DNA of 64,000 nucleotides from Massospora cicadina (taxonomy: Eukaryota > Entomophthoromycota > Entomophthoromycetes > Entomophthorales > Entomophthoraceae). Under the pieces are notes generated by a model. It was not told the origin of the DNA, ran no database searches, and worked only from the letters and a program-made list of their open reading frames with translations. Location of the stretch: positions 62,001-126,000 of the forward strand of contig JAKSZP010000131.1 in the NCBI GenBank assembly GCA_022478985.1, in the 5' to 3' direction. Both the position numbers and the translations under genes were made by a program. Each line of letters opens with the position of its first letter. Position 1 is the stretch's first letter. Positions 47,420 to 59,168 of this stretch are shown here, in pieces.

Positions 47420-47744
47420 TAGCATGGACTCAATTTACTATCCTTCAATCCAAGAGGTTCTTAATGGAGTAGGAGTCCATCAGAATCTTGGCAATAATCT
47501 CAAACATACCCAACCACAACAAATCCAGCTTGTTTCTTCTACTGAAACCACGCATACTGCAATAGGCAACTCTTTCACTTTTTTTAGTACTAGATGGTCC
47601 CAAAGGGCAACTCTTTCACCTATTTGGTATTCTGTTAAGGCGGGTTGGTTCTTATCGTTCATCATTTTTGCTCATATCCTTTTCTTGAAAGTCATATTAA
47701 ATTCTTTTGATTGCATTTAAATTAGGATATTTATCAATCAGTTC
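47420..47744 (-). pseudogene. pol: E9 integrase C-terminus
   Basis: Minus-strand blocks EFNMTFKKRI and YQIGERVA match FKMTIRKRI and YHMGDRVA of E10 (51620-51720). A mini-insertion at 47565-47619 shifts the frame before the expected LDALWMGPF-type block. Confidence 0.65.
47565..47619. repeat. Mini-insertion with 14-bp direct repeats, site 2
   Basis: GGCAACTCTTTCAC occurs at 47565-47578 and 47606-47619 and encloses 27 bases. On the minus strand the insert reads CTTTGGGACCATCTAGTACT followed by seven A, the same core as at 23415-23466. Confidence 0.75.
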
Positions 47745-48480
47745 AGGTACTGTTAGCACTCTGGAAAAATCCCAAATAAGTTTTCTATAATATCCAACCA
47801 TTTTAAGGAACACTTGGATATCTCAGACACTCTTCAGCACAGCCATTTGTTCTATGGCTTCAATCTTCTGGGCTTGTAGCTGCAATCCACTAGAGTTGAT
47901 CATAAATCCCAGATATTTCAACTCTTCTTAAAGAGTGACACTTCCTCGCTTAATCTTCAGGTTGGCCGCGGGCAGTCTCTTGAACACTTCCTCCAAGTGG
48001 TGCAAATGGTTAATAAACGTTCTACTGAACACATTGATATTGTCTAAGTACACCAGGATGCATACAACTTCAGGTCATTTAATATAGCGTCCTTGGCCCT
48101 CTGGAACGTTGCAGGCGCATTGCACTGACCCTGTGGCATCCTTGTCAGTTGATATATCCCCTGTGCAGTGATAATTGCGCATTTTTCTTGGTATTTTGGC
48201 AAATCGATTTGCCAATATCCCAATATTAGATCCATTATGGTGAAATACTTCGCTTCTCCTAATCATTCTAGTGCATCATCAATTCTTGGTAGGGGATATG
48301 AATCCTTCTTTGTAATCTTGTTCAGCTTCTGATAATTAATCACCACCCAATTAGAGCCATCCTTCTTCTTCACAATAAGAATCAGACTCGCCCAGGGACT
48401 CAATGATAGAACTAGAAGCCCATGCTTCACTAGTTTGCTGATTTTTCCTCCACTACCGCTTCAGCTTACTTTGGCCATCA
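47745..48480 (-). pseudogene. pol: E9 reverse transcriptase remnant
   Basis: Open frame 48044-48235: MDLILGYWQIDL, then TRMPQGQCNAPATFQ. Further on, VYLDNINVFSRTF near 48030 has Asn in place of the second catalytic Asp. The thumb block VFLKMVGYYRKL lies near 47790-47830. Confidence 0.75.
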
Positions 48481-48739
48481 AAAAGTTTCATCCTGATCAG
48501 CAAATTTTCCTCAGTATTGACCTTGTGGATCACATTTCTCATGCAGCCCAAAATCATGGTCATCCTGGGAGAATACTTCCCAATATATTTTGAACAATTC
48601 AAACACCTTCTCCTGCTGTCCTTCCGTCAGATCATCGAGTTGCTCTCAATTGACCAATAGGGTGATACCCTCAGTTACCCCGGCCAATAATACCATCTCA
48701 TTGAGGGTTCCAAAAATCATAGAAGTTCCTCAGTTTGAC

Positions 48740-48970
48740 CATCAGGATTAGGTGAACAAATGTGATGATCTGATTCTTCTCAATCTTCATCAACATTTCG
48801 CTTAAATTCGTCAGAAGAACTCAAATTTCTATATGGCATGTAATTAGTACTCCAGGAGCCACCCAAGGCTCTACTATGGAATTCTTCCAGGGGCTTCTGA
48901 CCTCCCCATACAGCAGCTCCAGTATCTCTAATGTTAACCCCATGTCAACTAATATTTATTATCTTGGTGG
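48740..48970 (-). pseudogene. E9 dUTPase-like segment
   Basis: Minus-strand reading LLYGEVRSPW, then VAPGVLITCHIEI, LLTNLSEMLMKI and ITFVHLI matches the E11 segment block by block. Motif III lacks the Asp/Tyr pair seen in E8. It lies between protease and RT. Confidence 0.6.
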
Positions 48971-49059
48971 TATGGTTTTCATATTCTTGATTTTCAGTGA
49001 AATTACCCAATTTTTTAGGATGTCTGTCGGCATTTCTCATTGTTCTGGCCAACTAGTTG

Positions 49060-49460
49060 ATATCAAAGTGGTACAATGCTGTTATTGTATATCAAGTTGA
49101 TTAAGTTAATTATCCTACTAAGTTGAGCTTCCCCATCCTTTTGTTAGACCAATGGTAACGTCTGACCCAATATAGTCAACATATTATCCTCTAAGCTACA
49201 TTTAACTCCGTACTTTCTTAGAAATTCCATCCCAATCAGAATAACATAGTTTTGGTTAACCAAAACTATCGCTGGTGCAGACACCACCAAGGATCTAAAT
49301 CAAAGTGGCAGAGAGCTATATGTTCCACACAAGATGGTGGTATTCAGCCCCGCTGTCCCATACTCTTTCTTGTGTTCCAAGTCAGGAGAGATCTTCATCC
49401 TCTTCACCAGCTTGGGTGAGACAATACAAATAGGCGCTCCACTGTCAACAGTTGCCCTCT
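49060..49460 (-). pseudogene. pro: E9 protease remnant
   Basis: The minus strand reads VDSGAPICIVSPKLVKRMK near 49395-49450, with Ser for Thr in the triad, and PAIVLVNQNYVILIGMEFLR near 49210-49270. The same blocks occur in E10 (62583-63024). Confidence 0.7.
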
Positions 49461-50176
49461 CCTATACTCAATTCACTAGTATACTTATATACGTACACTT
49501 GGAGTATTGTAAGATATTATTTACTATGTGTATAGCAGTATTATTAACCAAATTGAGAGTGAATGATTTGTGCCGATAAAACAGGAAATAATTCCTTGAT
49601 CAAGATGAAGGGGATCAACATGTTTGCCTCATCTAATCAAATTTCAGTTAATTCTTTGGGATTATCTGAAGCTTGAATCTTGTCCGCTAGTTGTTGAGCA
49701 AACAGCTGGGCAACTTCTTTATCTCAGGGTCAATCCCCTTTGCCCTGGATCTTATTACTGAGTTCACAGACAAATTGACTACTTGATACAGATGATCCTG
49801 TATGTCATCATCCACAAACAGATCACTAATGCTAAATTTCATCATGCATAATATCAGGAGGAACAGGCTTCTCTGCAGCTCTAGACTTTTCCCCGTCTAG
49901 GCCGCAGGCCCTTTTCCTGACTCCTTTGCAGTTTCAGACTCTTTTGCTCAGACCACGTTGATTTTATCCTTGGGTTTCTTGCAATGTACAGTAAAATGTC
50001 CCTTTCCTCTGCACTGGTGTTAAAATCTTAGCTTGGTTGGTTGCTCGCTTCTGGCCCTAGATTTCAAATGCACAGATTTCGTGGATACTTTCTTTGATTA
50101 ATAATATGAACTGGGGCAATAAAAGTATGAAGACTATTATTTCTGGTTGGTTGCCCAAAAGCCACGTTGAGTGAAT
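49461..50176 (-). pseudogene. gag: E9 gag C-terminus with zinc knuckle
   Basis: HQCRGKGHFTVHCKK near 49977-50025 fits the last three ligands of a CX2CX4HX4C knuckle; the first Cys is lost. Gag is cut off at 50176 by the E10 LTR, so the rest of E9 should lie beyond the right edge. Confidence 0.65.
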
Positions 50177-50862
50177 TGTCAAACACTAGACAGGTGCTTC
50201 TTCCTTTTGAAGATATTTTAATCTGGTAGGGAACAGTTCCCTATTCTCTTTACTCAAAGCCAAGTGAAGATTTGATAAAACTAAACTAAGGATATCTGAT
50301 CCTTGCACCCTTATCCTAATAGTAATGTTATACAACCAATGTAAAAAAATTAAGTTATTATCGAGTTTATATCTGCTTTTATTAGGGAATAATTTGGAGT
50401 TTTTATAGTTAAAATTGGCACACAACTTTTAAGCTCTCCGCTGGGAATTATTTGTGCACTTATACTGGTTTGACCCTCAGTGTTAGGCACCAAATCTCAT
50501 CGGGTACTGTTGCCTTAGGTTTCTTAGGCAGCATAATCCTTGAGTTTTTAGCAACCAAAAAATTGGTATTAGGGACTCAAAACCAGTTGTTTCAGCCATT
50601 AACGATTCTACTCTTCCTCCGGTGTTCAAATATTTGGTAGTTTTTGATGACTCCAATCTGTTTCACTCTGAATAATTCCTTACAATTTGACTATTGGGTG
50701 TTATTTCCACATCTAATTACTGTTTAATTTCATTGAGGATGATGCCTGACAATAATTTCCATCAATTGGCCACTGTTGCAAATCCTATATGATTATATTT
50801 TAATCTTTGAATCTTATAATTGGTTAAAAGATTGGATTATGTGGTCATCTGAAATTCTGACA
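50177..50862 (-). repeat. E10 3' LTR (686 bp)
   Basis: Inverted ends TGTCA (50177) and TGACA (50858-50862). On the minus strand it starts TGTCAGAATTTCAGAT, close to the E1 LTR start. TATAAAAAC (about 50410) and CTAATAAAAG (about 50380) on the minus strand form the promoter and polyadenylation pair. Confidence 0.75.
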
Positions 50863-50876
50863 TATCCCCCTCTTGA
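50863..50876 (-). other. E10 polypurine tract
   Basis: The minus strand reads TCAAGAGGGGGATA directly before the LTR start. Confidence 0.7.
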
Positions 50877-51463
50877 CCAGATATCTGATGGAAGATAGAA
50901 CCCTCAGGGATAGAAGCCGCCTTAGCTTGAGCTCATATTTGGTTTATCATATCTCTATGTCCTCAGCGGAATGCAGGTCTGTCTACACTCAACGCCCATA
51001 TGCTCTGCTCAGTTTGATGACTTCATATCCTTGGTTGCTACCTGTTTCCACCTCTTCTCAAGTGGGGTTCCTGAGACATTATGCCACGCCAATCCCATCT
51101 TCGCATTGTTTGCTGAAAGCTCAACTGGTCCACCTGTACAAACCCCAGGACAGGTCTCGTTGGCACCTTGCCACCTGTAAAAACCCCAGGATGGGTTCCG
51201 CTGGCACCTTTCCACCTGTACCAACCCCAGGACGGGTCTCAACATTTCGTTGATAGGGACATTCTGGTGGATCTAATTCAGCCCATCCTGATCCTTCCAA
51301 CCGCTTGGGACTTGTGCCCGTTAATTTATCCCTTCCTTTACGCTTGTTAGGTGGGAATTTTGCTAGATGAATCACTGCTCAATTAAAATTGGTTTAATAT
51401 TTTTTACTTTTTCCATTTTTATGGTTCTTTTTATATATTTTTATCTTATTATTATTTTTTTCT
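50877..51463 (-). other. E10 3' untranslated region with 41-bp tandem repeat
   Basis: No coding sequence. At 51130-51242 a 41-bp unit starting CCACCTGTA and containing ACCCCAGGA is repeated about 2.7 times. Open frames crossing this repeat on either strand are artefacts of it. Confidence 0.65.
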
Positions 51464-51825
51464 TTATGCCCAATACTTTAAGTATTTCATGGGGACTCTA
51501 TTGACTATGTGACCATCCTCAGTATTCTTGATCATATAGACATCATTCACTGACTTGGCAATAATTTTGAATGGTCCCATCCATAGGGCGTCCAACTTAT
51601 TTTTTGTCCCAAACCCATGGGTATCACAGTAGGCTACCCTATCGCCCATATGGTATTCCTTCTACGTAGGTCAATTATGGTCATCAGTTTTCTTTGCATT
51701 GATTCTTTTTCTAATTGTCATCTTGAATGCCCGAGATTGTAATTCAATCAGGATATTGGCCATTTGGGATAAATAATGTTCAGCACTCATTCCTGAAGAT
51801 GGCTCTACTGCTGAATACAATATTG
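51464..51825 (-). pseudogene. pol: E10 integrase C-terminus
   Basis: Open frame 51464-51649: MGDRVAYCD, KLDALWMGPFKII (the GPY/F module) and a tail ending LKYWA. It continues upstream with IELQSRAFKMTIRKRI near 51690-51740. It is separated from its core (59169-59560) by E11. Confidence 0.75.
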
Positions 51826-51830
51826 GCGAT
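51826..51830. repeat. E11 target duplication, left copy (GCGAT)
   Basis: Pairs with GCGGT at 59164-59168, four of five bases matching. Confidence 0.65.
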
Positions 51831-52306
51831 TGTTAATTCTCAGCGTCTAGGATAAATTCCGCCAAGTCAGTTTGCACAGGGATTTAGCCACTGAGCAACA
51901 AAATTATATGATATGAGGATCACTGACTTCCTAATAAAACTCGATAAACTATATATGGAGCTATCGCCCCATATTTCAACCTTTATATAATATAAATCGC
52001 AGACTTATCTGCAATCACTTAATCACTGGGAAAGACCTCCAGTCAATCATCCATGTGAATCATTATATCTTGGTTCCATAAGCCAGATGCATCTTTGGCT
52101 TGGTAGTCTTCTATTCATCTTATTTTTTCTAGAAGCTCTTATTTATATTGAATCTTTGCCTAATTCCCTTTAATTTGCCGAATGGTCGTTGTTTTAATTG
52201 GTTATAATTTGTATACCCTTTTCCATAAATCTCGAGACTCATCTCAATTCCCCCTCTGATCTGCCTTATGGGTAGTGTATCGTCCAGTCATATCAACTTC
52301 CCAGCA
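51831..52306 (-). repeat. E11 3' LTR (476 bp)
   Basis: Partner of 58689-59163. Minus-strand ends TGCTGGGAAG and GAATTAACA (GAATCAGCA in the partner). Confidence 0.88.
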
Positions 52307-52321
52307 TTACCCCCTTTGACT
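52307..52321 (-). other. E11 polypurine tract
   Basis: The minus strand reads AGTCAAAGGGGGTAA directly before the LTR start TGCTGGG. Confidence 0.75.
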
Positions 52322-53330
52322 GGATGATATGCTCTTACTGTTTATATGCTTGGAGGAACTTTTCATGAACTTGGTTGATAATCTGACCCCACAAGGTTCC
52401 TTGATAGTGTAGACATCCATGCCAGTCTTCTTGATTATCTTGAATGCCTGGACCAGGTGTTGGAGAGCTTGTTTTTCCACCCAAATCCGTGCTGGTCGTG
52501 GAATAAAACATGGTCCTCCACAGCGAACAGTGGAATTCTGCTCCATTACTTATAATTGGCTGCCTGATTGCAAGTATTCTTGGCCAAAATGATGGAGTAG
52601 TATTCCATTTGCAGCTTGAGCAATGTATCCATAAGTGTCTTCAAATATCGCTGGGGATCCACACCACCAGTGTCCTTTACACACAAATTAAGCAAGGTGG
52701 GCAGAGCCAGATGTCAACCATACAGCAGTTGAAATGGGCTCTTACCAGTGGATGGATGATAGCTGATATTATATGCGAACACAGTGGTAGGTAGAAGGGC
52801 ACTCCATACTGAGGGCCAATCCTTTACCAATTTGTGAAGTATGTTCACTAGGGTTCCATTGACCTGCTCCACTATCCCATTTGATTCTGGATGATATGAG
52901 GCGGTCAAAACCCCGCGAATCACCATCAAATTGCTCAACTTTGGCAGTATATGTGAAGTGAAGTTGGTTCCATTATCCGTCAGAATGAACTGTGGGCAGC
53001 TGTGTCGCTGTATAACACACTCCATAATAAACTTGGCAGTGGTGACTGCAACAATTTTCTAATAGCCCTGGCCTCCACCCATCGGTTCAAATGATTGATG
53101 GCAATGATTATATACTTTGATCAATTGACACTAGTTGGCAAAGGTCCCACTACATCAATGGAAACAGTGTGCTGGGCGAATTGGGCTTAACCAGCTGGTA
53201 TGTGGTCTTCTTGTGGAATGGTTTTCCACTTGACACTGATGGCAACAACTAACCATTTCCAATACATCAAAATGCATGCTCTCCCAGTAGTATTAAAATC
53301 GTAAAGAATCCAGCGTTTTATGAAAACCCC
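52322..53330 (-). pseudogene. pol: E11 integrase
   Basis: Open core 52714-53025 has the Asp in LTDNGTNFTS and Glu in NGIVEQ exactly 36 residues apart (D-35-E), then SYHPSTGKSPFQLLYG. The zinc-binding domain (GHGGFHKTLDSL, then CCHQCQ) lies at about 53200-53330 but the frame breaks between them. A C-terminal piece is open at 52307-52546. Confidence 0.8.
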
Positions 53331-53960
53331 CATGTCCTACAGCCTGATGAGCATCCATAATAATCGGGGTCTAGCAGAAGGTTTTTGGAAACTCAGTGTC
53401 AAATCACCAATCTGCTTATATAGTTCTTCCCCACGTACGAAAGTATCCTCCCTGAGTCCATCTAATACCTTGATTACCTGCGGCGGCTCATCCTGGTATT
53501 TGTTCGCCACCATCTTCTCATACATTATGTCAGCTAAATCTTCTATGATAGTGACTATTGGCAGCTGAGAAAGACAATCCACGTTTTGATGTTTTGATCC
53601 CAGGAAGTGTATAATCTTAAAATCATATGCTTGGAGCTTCAGAGCCCAACAAGCAAGCTGTCCTTCTGGTTCATGCAGATTCTGTAGCCAGCGCAAGGAA
53701 GCGCGATCTGCCACTACTTGGAATCTTACCCCAGGCAAATATACCAAAAACAGTTTGTAAGCATAGATCACCACTAAACACTCTAAATCAGTTATGGTGT
53801 ATTTTCGTTCATGACAGGTCAAACTTTGACTACAGAATGCAATAGGATGCTCCACACTGTCATTGTCCTTCTGGGATAATACTGCTCTTATAGCAGCGAG
53901 GTATGCATCCGTTTGTATTATAAACTGTTTTTCAAAGTTGAGATATTGCAAATTGGGTGC
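53331..53960 (-). pseudogene. pol: E11 RNase H (open, 204 codons)
   Basis: The frame 53337-53951 is open and keeps the four acidic positions: IQTDAYLAA, LECLVVIYA, ADRASLRWL and NVDCLSQ. It runs on into the linker before the integrase. RNase H removes the RNA from the RNA-DNA hybrid during reverse transcription. Confidence 0.85.
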
Positions 53961-54830
53961 GCTTGCTAACGCGGTTCACAACACATCAATAGCGTTCTGC
54001 ATCGTTCCATCCAACTGAAGGAAGCGTTTTTCTTTAGCAACTCAAAAAAGTGGGGCCCCATTGCAACTAAAATGGGAATGAACCGTCAGTAATACCTGAC
54101 CATCCCCTGAAACACCTGAATTTCCCGCTTATTACCTGGGAGAGTCATTTTGCTTATTGCTTCCACTTTAGCTGGCTGTGGTTTAAGCCTGTTTGAATCC
54201 ATGACGAACCCAAGGTATTCCAATTGTTCTTTATAAAATGACACTTCTGTTGCTTAATTTTGATATTAGTGGCAGCTAGGCGCTGAAAAACTTGTTCCAA
54301 GTGGGCAAGGTGCTCTGTAAATGTCCGCAAGAACACATTGATGTCATTGAGGGTAAACTAGGACGCAGAACAGCTTTAAATCACCTAAAATCATAACCAT
54401 GGCATGCTGGAACATAGCTGGGGCATTACACAACCCTTGTGGCATGCGAGTCAGCTGGAACAACCCTCTCAAAGTGATGATCGCACATTTCTTAATACAC
54501 TAATGGCAATTCGATCTGCCAGTACCCTGAGATCAGATCTATGGCTAAAAAATAATTTTCCCCGCCCAATCGGTCTAACACATCATCAATCCGTGGAAGA
54601 GGGTAGGAATCCTTCTTTGTTACAATAATGAGTTTATGGTAGTCAATAAACACTCAATTCAAGCCACCCTTTTTCTTTACAATGAGCACAGGTGATGTCC
54701 ATGGACTTTTTGACGGCTCTAGCATTCTTTGTATAATAAGTTTATCCACCTCGTCAGAGACAACCTCTTCCACCGCTTTTGAATGTCTATTAGGTCACAA
54801 TCAAATGGGAGTGTGATCCCCATATCTATC
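53961..54830 (-). pseudogene. pol: E11 reverse transcriptase remnant
   Basis: Open piece 54154-54336 is the palm-thumb link (HLAHLEQVFQRLAATNIKIK, then QKCHF). The YLDD region near 54345 is frameshifted (VLVY, then DINVFLRTFTEH in another frame). The LFQLTRMPQGLCNAP-type block lies near 54420-54470 and PSKSPWTSP near 54700. Confidence 0.75.
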
Positions 54831-54888
54831 AATGTACCACCCCTTGTGTGCACCCCAATTAATGATCGTCATGTGTGAAAATATCCCA

Positions 54889-55300
54889 TTACTTTTCAAA
54901 TAATGCCATAACCTTATCTTGCTGTTCCGCTGATAATCTCATGAGCGCTTCCCATGAAACCATGGTCAGTACGCTGAATGATGTGCTTGCCAGTAGTCTG
55001 AGATCCTCCCATGGGCCAAAATCATGAATATGGCAAACTTCCTCTATAGGGACTAAGTGTAGGTAAGCCACCACTTGGTGCCACCAGATTGTTATTGTCT
55101 TCTTCTGTAAGTTTGCTAGCAGCACTTTCACCTCCCCATTCCCAGGTAGCAATAGCCCTGGAGCCACATGTGGTTCAATCTGTGAGTGCTGGTGAGGTGC
55201 CATAATTTCTCCATAAAGCCCTTTAGAGACATCGATTTCAAGTCTAGTCCCTACTATGCACTGGTGTCCAGATGGTAGGCTCAAAGCGCTCGTTGCCCAA
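54889..55300 (-). pseudogene. E11 dUTPase-like segment (open, 131 codons)
   Basis: The clearest copy. Blocks in order: SLPSGHQCIVGTRLEIDV (PPGxxxLVxTGxxIxI of dUTPase), KGLYGEIMAP (YGRIAP), VAPGLLLPGNGEVKVLLANL (GVIDxxYRGEVKVxLxN) and KKTITIWWHQVVAYLHLV (FxIxxGDRIAQLIL). Spacing fits a trimeric dUTPase without gaps. The Arg-Ser-Gly of motif II and the Asp-Tyr of motif III are not present, so hydrolysis of dUTP is unlikely as it stands. It lies between protease and RT. About 45 further residues follow, ending in DKVMALFEK just before RT. Confidence 0.7.
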
Positions 55301-55659
55301 AGCGGGATCCCTTTGTACTCATATATATGGATGGGGAGGGTCCTGGCCCATTGACTCAGTCATCAATAACAAACAGGAATCACTCCATCACTGTAAGCTA
55401 GATTAATTTTACTAGAGCAGACTGGATCCGTTGGGATTCCACAAGAGGTAAAATATACAGGGATCTGTTGGCCTAAAATAGTAAGAGTTTCCTCCACCGT
55501 ATTTATCACAATAACAAATTTCCTCATAAAAGACACGCCAATTACAAATTGTAATTGTTATATGGAAAAACCACTGCCGGAGTGGATGCCTGGAATGACC
55601 CAAATTGTAAAGGAAATGCGATATATGCTCCTTCAGACACAGTGCTATGCGCTCCTGTG

Positions 55660-55870
55660 GTCCCATATACTAATCAATGGTCCACACCTCTGGTTTCAAC
55701 ATAAGTTTAGCCTTCAACCAGGTGAAGACTATGTTCACAGGTGCTCCCATGTCTATGATAGCACAGATTTTAGTGTTTTGAACGAAACTGGCACAGTAAA
55801 TACATTTTGAGTAAGAAGAATCATCAGTGGTTATTACTTGTACGTCCAAGGGCTTTGTGTTACTCAAAAA
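55660..55870 (-). pseudogene. pro: E11 protease remnant
   Basis: Frame 55670-55867 holds ICAIIDMGAPVNIVF, where Met replaces the Thr of the DTG triad, so activity is unlikely. The rest of the protease (55412-55666) is open in another frame. Confidence 0.65.
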
Positions 55871-56229
55871 ATGAGGAAATGCTCTTGCTGACCTGAGGAT
55901 ACTCTCTAGTGATTTTACCCACTGGAATGGCTACGTTAACCCCTACTAAAGAGGCAATGTTCAACAAGGGACCCATGTTGCTGGTGCCGGTCTGTTCCAG
56001 GATCTGCCACGCATATGGCTTCTGCGCATCCTGGCGGAACTTGGGGCTATAGGGTGAACTTTTACTCTCAAAAATCAGAAGCAGGGGTATTCAACAAAAG
56101 CTGTTGGTATAACAAATCATCTGATTGAGGGTTGAATTCTGCCCAAAAGGAGTTTAGGAATTTCTAGGGACAAGTGATTTGGACTTAGCAGATGTAGAGC
56201 ATCCCATCTCTACTCCACTCGAGCTTTTC

Positions 56230-58660
56230 CCTGCTCAATTTTATCAGTTGGTATTGCATACACTTGGGGTCTGCTAGGGCAATTACCCGCATAATGCCCT
56301 CTTTGTCCGAACTGGAAGCAAGTGTTTATAAAAGGTTCACATATATAGCTTGTGGCGGAAGGACCAGGTCAGAAGTTGCTGGTATGGTTCCAAGGTCATG
56401 GACGAACTGGCGAAGCATACATGGGCCAAAAGGGGTCCACTGACTCATATGAGGGACGAATATGTTCCAGAAGCTGACAACCCAGTCATTGCAGCCTATA
56501 TACTGAAGAGTTTGGAGCGGAGACAGCAGAGGTTTTTGGGCTACGTTGGGGGCGCTGATCGTGGAAGAGAGTCGATGTAAGGTGTTCACAATTTGGATAA
56601 GACTGGCATCTCCATCCAACACATGAGACATAGCGGTATATAGTTCCTGATGGGGTTTGACAGCTGCCGTCATCACTATACTGACATCCTCAGTTGATGA
56701 AATGTTTGCTCCAAGTAGAGCATGTGCTTCCACCAAAAATGCTTAGATAATTCTAACAAGGTCTCATTTTGGTGAAAAGTATAGTCATAAAGTTGGCTTT
56801 CCATTGAACCATCTTGGTAGCGCCCCCAAACAGCCGGAGAACAATCGCTTTACCTTCTTTGTAGGATATTGAGCTATTTGGAAGATAGCAGGTAAAATGA
56901 TCAGCGCTTTCCACATCTAAAGTGGATAGCAACAGTTTCACTTTTTGATAATCAGTAGACCCTTCCACAGCAAATTCAAAACGCTTAAAGTAACCTTGTA
57001 GATTACCATCATGACTGAAAGGAGGTAATTTTTCCATTTGAATGACTTTGCTTTGCTCCAGGTTCCTTCCATAAGGAGCAGGTAATTTGGTTTCAGAGAG
57101 ACTACAAAAACCATACCTTTGTGTGTTATCATACAGACAGCTGGATGGACTCAAATCTGATGAAAAGGACTTGGAAGAAGTGGTGTCATGTGGGGGTCCA
57201 TCATGACGCTTGAAGGATATTCATTTGCTGATCCATAGCATTCTTCCCCCAAATCGCCACCAACTGCCTCACTTCCCCTGGCTCTGGCATGCCCCACGAA
57301 ATGTTCATTGACCAACTGCTCCGCTTTAACTGAATAAAATTTACACCATCCATACTGAAGTTCCTGTTGCAGCATTTTATAATGATGTTGCAACTCATGG
57401 CAAAATCTCCTCTCAGTGTTCAGTTTCTGTTCCACAGCTTGTAATCACGAGAGGATCTCTTTGATTATCTTTTGCAGGTGGGTTTGTTGCCAGCTAGCGT
57501 TATCCGCTTTTTGATTGGCATTGGTTGTTTGGTTAACTTGGAGGCTTGTACCCAGACCAATTCCTTGTTGGCCCATCAAAGGGTATCAAGGCGCCCCTGC
57601 ATGTCCGCATACTCTCTTGTCTCACCAATTGGAAGAGGAAAGCTCATTAACGCTCAGCCTGACTAACAACTTCCAGTCGTATAACCTGACGAAATTAGCT
57701 GGAGATATTTGGGAGATATTGACCAAAAGATAAGCGCGTTATCTACCATTTTCTGGGTACTCCATTTAATGTGAAGTTGGGTTAATTCATCCAATAAAGA
57801 GCCGACTTGGTCTGTCACTTGCTGTTTATCAGTGTCATTTTTCCCTAAGCTGGGCAATCACAGCTTTAAGAGCTTCCACCCATTTGGCTAGCTCCATCAT
57901 AAAGTGCTTTGTATTATTCCCCAACGTTGTTACATCCTGAGTCCACTCTACCAATAGGCCATGCTGTTCCAGCAGTTCTCTTATTACTCGAGATAATTCT
58001 AAAATTTAACTGTGGTACCAAAATGGGTCAATCGATGACGGACATCCCCCACGCAATGGTCCATCTGTACCAGCGCCCCTTGTGACTCTGAAAGCGAATG
58101 ATCAAGGCAGTTGATAAGGAGGTGAGTATCATTTTGTTGTGCTTGAGCAAACCAAGATACATCTCCAATTTCTATATTGTGGCAAGCCAGCACACGCAGT
58201 AGCTGACAAATTGACAGTTGTACATAAATGAAAAGATATTCCTTGGTTCCTTGGGTACCAAGGTGGTGAGCCAACCCCATTGTAGTTGCGTCCAAATAAG
58301 ACATGTACAGGCATACCGATTTTCCTGGTCTTGTTGGTTATAGAATAAACTCAAAAGTTTTCCCAGCCTCATTTTCATATAGGCCATATCCATGCAACAG
58401 CCATTCCATAATATTCTACAACTGCTGAGGAGTCACATTTGTATTGCATCCTTGTTGGTCAGTCATCAGCTCAGGGAAATTCTCTAATTGAAAACTGATC
58501 ATAACTTCATCATCCCCTGGTTTGGTCACAGTAAATAATGTTGGTTCATTGCTAGGTGCCTCTTATGCTTCTTCAGCATACCGCGTATGGAACCCAGTCA
58601 AATTATGTCAGAACAAATGAAGGATCATCATCATATCCTTTTGTTGAATGACTACAGTTG
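56230..58660 (-). pseudogene. gag: E11 gag
   Basis: Open pieces at 58172-58393, 57999-58304, 57151-57435, 56753-57154 and 56326-56736. The block near 57050-56840 (KLPPFSHDGNLQGYFKRFEF, later DYQKVKLLLSTLD) is capsid-like, equivalent to TDCQKAKHILSC of E8. The knuckle near 56288-56330 reads CFQFGQRGHYAGNC: CX2CX4HX4C with Phe for the second Cys. Confidence 0.75.
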
Positions 58661-58669
58661 ACCAGTGGC

Positions 58670-58687
58670 CCCCTGTAGTGAGCACTA
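58670..58687 (-). other. E11 primer binding site
   Basis: The minus strand reads TAGTGCTCACTACAGGGG directly after the 5' LTR, the E8 site with one G to A change. Confidence 0.75.
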
Positions 58688-58688
58688 C

Positions 58689-59163
58689 TGCTGATTCTCA
58701 GCGTCTAGGCTCAATTCCACCGATTTGGTTTGCACAGGGTATTAGCCACTGAGCAACCAAATTGGACAATATGAGGGTCTCCAACTTCCTAATAAAACTT
58801 GATAAACTATATATGAAGCTATCGCCCCTTATTTTGACCTTTATTTATTATAAATCGCAGACTTATCTGCAATCACTTAATCACCAGGAAAGACCTCCCA
58901 TCAATTCTCTATGTGACTCTTTATATCTTGTTCCCTAAGCCAGATGCATCCTCAGCTTGGTAGTCTTCTATTCGTCTTCCCTTTTCTAGAATCTTATATT
59001 CATATCAAATCTTTGCCTAAAACCCTTTAATTTGCTGAATGGTCGCTGTTTTAATTGATTATAATTTGTATACCCTTTTCTGTGAATCTCGAGGCTCATC
59101 TCAATTCCCCCTCTGATCCGCCTTATGAGTAGCATATCATCCAGTCATATCAACTTCCCAACA
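58689..59163 (-). repeat. E11 5' LTR (475 bp)
   Basis: Partner of 51831-52306. Plus-strand ends TGCTGATTCT and CCCAACA. The minus strand carries a TATATAGTTT-type box and ATAAATAAAGG, the usual layout. Confidence 0.88.
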
Positions 59164-59168
59164 GCGGT
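59164..59168. repeat. E11 target duplication, right copy (GCGGT)
   Basis: Pairs with GCGAT at 51826-51830; one G/A difference. Confidence 0.65.

Larger units (their letters stand above)
44214..50176 (-). mobile_element. E9: Ty3/gypsy element, 3' part
   Basis: 3' LTR (44214-45322), a long 3' region, integrase C-terminus, RT, dUTPase-like segment, protease and gag knuckle on the minus strand. It stops in gag at the LTR of E10. RNase H and the integrase core are missing: RT at 47745 passes directly into integrase C-terminal sequence. The LTR is of the same type as that of E3, though the polymerase type differs, so LTR and body might not belong together. Confidence 0.65.
51831..59163 (-). mobile_element. 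E11: complete but decayed Ty3/gypsy element (7333 bp)
   Basis: Two matching LTRs, primer site, polypurine tract and a near-perfect target duplication. On the minus strand: gag, protease, dUTPase-like segment, RT, RNase H, integrase. Inserted between the integrase core and C-terminus of E10. All genes are broken, but RNase H and the dUTPase-like segment are each still open. Confidence 0.9.

Noticed and set aside
50873..51375. Overlapping open frames with proline-rich repeats on both strands
   Set aside because: They are created by the 41-bp tandem repeat in untranslated sequence; all frames of the repeat stay open.
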